NCBI GenBank assembly: GCA_002368645.1
Contig: DFEE01000012.1
Coordinates: 1-31,206, forward strand
DNA from: Bacteroidales bacterium UBA3810
GTDB taxonomy: Bacteria > Bacteroidota > Bacteroidia > Bacteroidales > Paludibacteraceae
Length of the DNA stretch: 31,206 bases
Direction: 5' to 3'
Below are positions 29,966 through 31,206 of this stretch, one piece after another. Both the position numbers and the translations under genes were made by a program. The notes under the pieces were generated by a model, which did no database searches, was not told the DNA's origin, and worked only from the letters and a program-made list of their open reading frames with translations. Position 1 is the first letter of the stretch. Each line of letters starts with the position of its first letter.

Positions 29966-30075
29966 TAATTTTGCCTTTTTATGTTATTTTGTAATCTGTT
30001 GAGAAAATAATGGAATTTTTCTCATTACAAACTTGCCGATTGATAAGATTGGAGCGGATTGCAATGAAGTGATAT

Positions 30076-30603
30076 TTATTCATTCCTCTGAGTTTGGGCG
30101 GCGTTGAGAATGGAGTCGTTAATGAGGCATTGGAATGTGTGGTGCCCTTTCTGTGGAGTTTCTTCTTCACTGACAATGCAATCCCACCGTAGGGGTAATT
30201 CTTGTTGGTATTCAATATCAGGAATCGGAAAATCAAAAAGGTCCTGTTTCCACTCATAACTTGCTTGTGTACGAGTATTGGTTATTCTTGAATATGCTTT
30301 AGGCGTACATTCTCTATAATAATAATTTACTGTTCCAATATACCCCCAATAATAACCTTCCTCATGTAATAAGAAATACATACTTGTAGAATCCTCGTTT
30401 GATGAGGGGATTGTTATCGTGGCGGAATCCCTGAAATTATTATGCCCCGACCACCTAACAGCAATATCTATTATCCACTCATCATTTGTTTGATTAATGA
30501 TTTTAAAAGTCTGTGTATCTTCTGCTTTTCCGTGGAATCCACAGGAACAGAACATTATTAGTGTTGAAAAGACTAAAAAAGTTGAATAAAAAGAGTGTTT
30601 CAT
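30076..30603 (-). CDS. Small lipoprotein of unknown function
   Basis: The ATG at 30603 gives 175 residues. A hydrophobic signal (MKHSFYSTFLVFSTLIMFCSC) ends in cysteines that can serve as the lipid-anchored residue. An upstream in-frame ATG at 30633 lies before the -7 box and is rejected. The mature part (FKIINQTNDEWIIDIAVRWS, TITIPSSNEDSTSMYFLLHE, YWGYIGTVNYYYRECTPKAY) looks like a beta-rich periplasmic domain. Location next to RHS-C and size make it a candidate orphan immunity protein, but no sequence match supports this. Confidence 0.7.
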   Translation of the reverse strand: MKHSFYSTFLVFSTLIMFCSCGFHGKAEDTQTFKIINQTNDEWIIDIAVRWSGHNNFRDSATITIPSSNEDSTSMYFLLHEEGYYWGYIGTVNYYYRECTPKAYSRITNTRTQASYEWKQDLFDFPIPDIEYQQELPLRWDCIVSEEETPQKGHHTFQCLINDSILNAAQTQRNE

Positions 30604-30622
30604 ATATTCTCGTTTTTGCCAA

Positions 30623-30654
30623 CAAAAATACAAAAAGTATTTGGATTATGCAAA
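30623..30654 (-). promoter_or_regulatory. Predicted promoter of the lipoprotein gene
   Basis: On the minus strand, TTTG (30651-30654) and TATTTTTG (30623-30630) are 20 nt apart, 19 nt before the ATG. Confidence 0.75.
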
Positions 30655-30703
30655 TAAAAGATGCATTTCCTGCCATTTTGGGTTGTAATGCTTTGCACTA
30701 TCC

Positions 30704-30734
30704 GGCACCTGCACATGATTTATATGCAGGTGCC
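30704..30734. terminator. Strong hairpin after the partial gene, no T-run
   Basis: GGCACCTGCA (30704-30713) and TGCAGGTGCC (30725-30734) form a perfect 10-bp stem with an 11-nt loop, 14 bp past the stop of the gene at 30748. No T-run follows on either strand, so it is a terminator only by position. A protein-binding palindrome is possible. Confidence 0.55.
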
Positions 30735-30747
30735 AAGTCGGTTGAGG

Positions 30748-31206
30748 CTATTCTTTAGAGGGAATGGCATACATTGTGCGGATTGTATCTCGTTGTCCGG
30801 GAGAGAATAGATGTACGTCATCCGTCCAATTTGGGACAAATCCGAGGCAGCCTTCTCCCTTGCGAAACAATAGAACACTTGGTGTACCATAATTATCCGG
30901 CACATCAGGATAATCAGCAGGAAGTGTTCTTTGTATAAAACGATCAAACTTATTGCATTCCCCTTTTCCTTTATGACCAAAAGAAACGATAAAACGTTCT
31001 GTAACGGGCTTCATATTCTTAAAACGCTCTTCGTATAAATCGTCCGTAATGATGCAGAAATGCCTTTCGTCGCGTCTTTGTTTAATGACCTGATTTAGTG
31101 CTATCTTAGTTCCTGTAGTATCCCGAGCCATATTTAATAGGAGGATTTGATACGCACAATTAGTTTCTCTGCAAACATCAATAAACTCCGCGATATACTC
31201 CTCGCA
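30748..31206 (-). CDS. Unidentified protein, N-terminus beyond window
   Basis: The frame is open to the window edge; an internal ATG at 31131 is probably not the start, since the upstream codons (CEEYIAEFIDVCRETNCAYQ) read as normal protein. The 152 visible residues include VIKQRRDERHFCIITDDLYE, FGHKGKGECNKFDRFIQRT, then YGTPSVLLFRKGEGCLGFVP near the end. TPSVLLFRKG recalls the cis-proline strand of thioredoxin-like folds, but no CxxC is visible here, so this is only a guess. I do not recognise a family. Confidence 0.6.
   Translation of the reverse strand, partial: CEEYIAEFIDVCRETNCAYQILLLNMARDTTGTKIALNQVIKQRRDERHFCIITDDLYEERFKNMKPVTERFIVSFGHKGKGECNKFDRFIQRTLPADYPDVPDNYGTPSVLLFRKGEGCLGFVPNWTDDVHLFSPGQRDTIRTMYAIPSKE

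Noticed and set aside
23658..30000. Insertion sequence or transposase in the RHS island
   Set aside because: No transposase-like frame, terminal inverted repeat or target duplication was found. The breaks fit recombination at repeats better.

Overview
The window looks like chromosomal DNA of a Bacteroidales bacterium, probably gut-associated; I cannot name a genus. The main reason is the promoter grammar. Sixteen sites match the Bacteroidetes primary-sigma pattern, a -33 TTTG box and a -7 TAnnTTTG box, and most are separated by exactly 20 nt. Strong Shine-Dalgarno sequences are mostly absent. Gene families such as PCMD-domain secreted proteins, LytS/LytTR regulators, a Ctc-type L25 and RHS proteins with Bacteroidetes-style cores fit the same group.

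Layout. 1-1762: a RelE-like toxin (cut by the window edge) with its antitoxin on the minus strand, then a short YdeI-like protein and an HdeD-like membrane protein on the plus strand. 1828-5776: core metabolism, with pfkA divergent from a Na/Pi cotransporter followed by class II fba. 6093-10569: a compact five-gene plus-strand cluster (PCMD protein, LytS-type kinase, LytTR regulator, second PCMD paralogue, secreted esterase). This is the most coherent candidate for an undescribed system in the window. 10562-12083: sufB alone, directly behind tRNA-Cys and a terminator-like hairpin. 12159-15560: RNase D-like exonuclease, a membrane LytTR regulator interleaved with it at the promoter level, upp and dprA. 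15675-15815: a short non-coding transcription unit with two tandem terminators. 15871-17575: tRNA-Gln, rplY/ctc, pth and an Hsp15-like S4 protein on the minus strand. 17704-21389: the minus-strand series smpB, gpmI, tyrS and a small secreted protein. 21588-22700: an acyltransferase-3-like membrane protein.

22758-31206 is an accessory island. It holds a 5'-truncated RhuM gene, three RHS fragments (A, B, C) with near-identical cores, two different C-terminal tips (B and C) each followed by a candidate immunity gene, a Schlafen/AlbA-type ATP-binding regulator, a lipoprotein and an unidentified partial gene. Degenerate 11-bp periodic repeats (23538-23680 and 28315-28410) sit where RhuM and RHS-A lose their reading frames and in front of the immunity-C gene. 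RHS-C has lost its 5' part and starts right behind a perfect promoter. Together this looks like a polymorphic-toxin locus caught during cassette exchange.

Three glycolytic genes (pfkA, fba, gpmI) and several translation genes (tyrS, smpB, rplY, pth, two tRNAs) mark the rest as ordinary chromosome. All calls come from reading the sequence; no database search was run.
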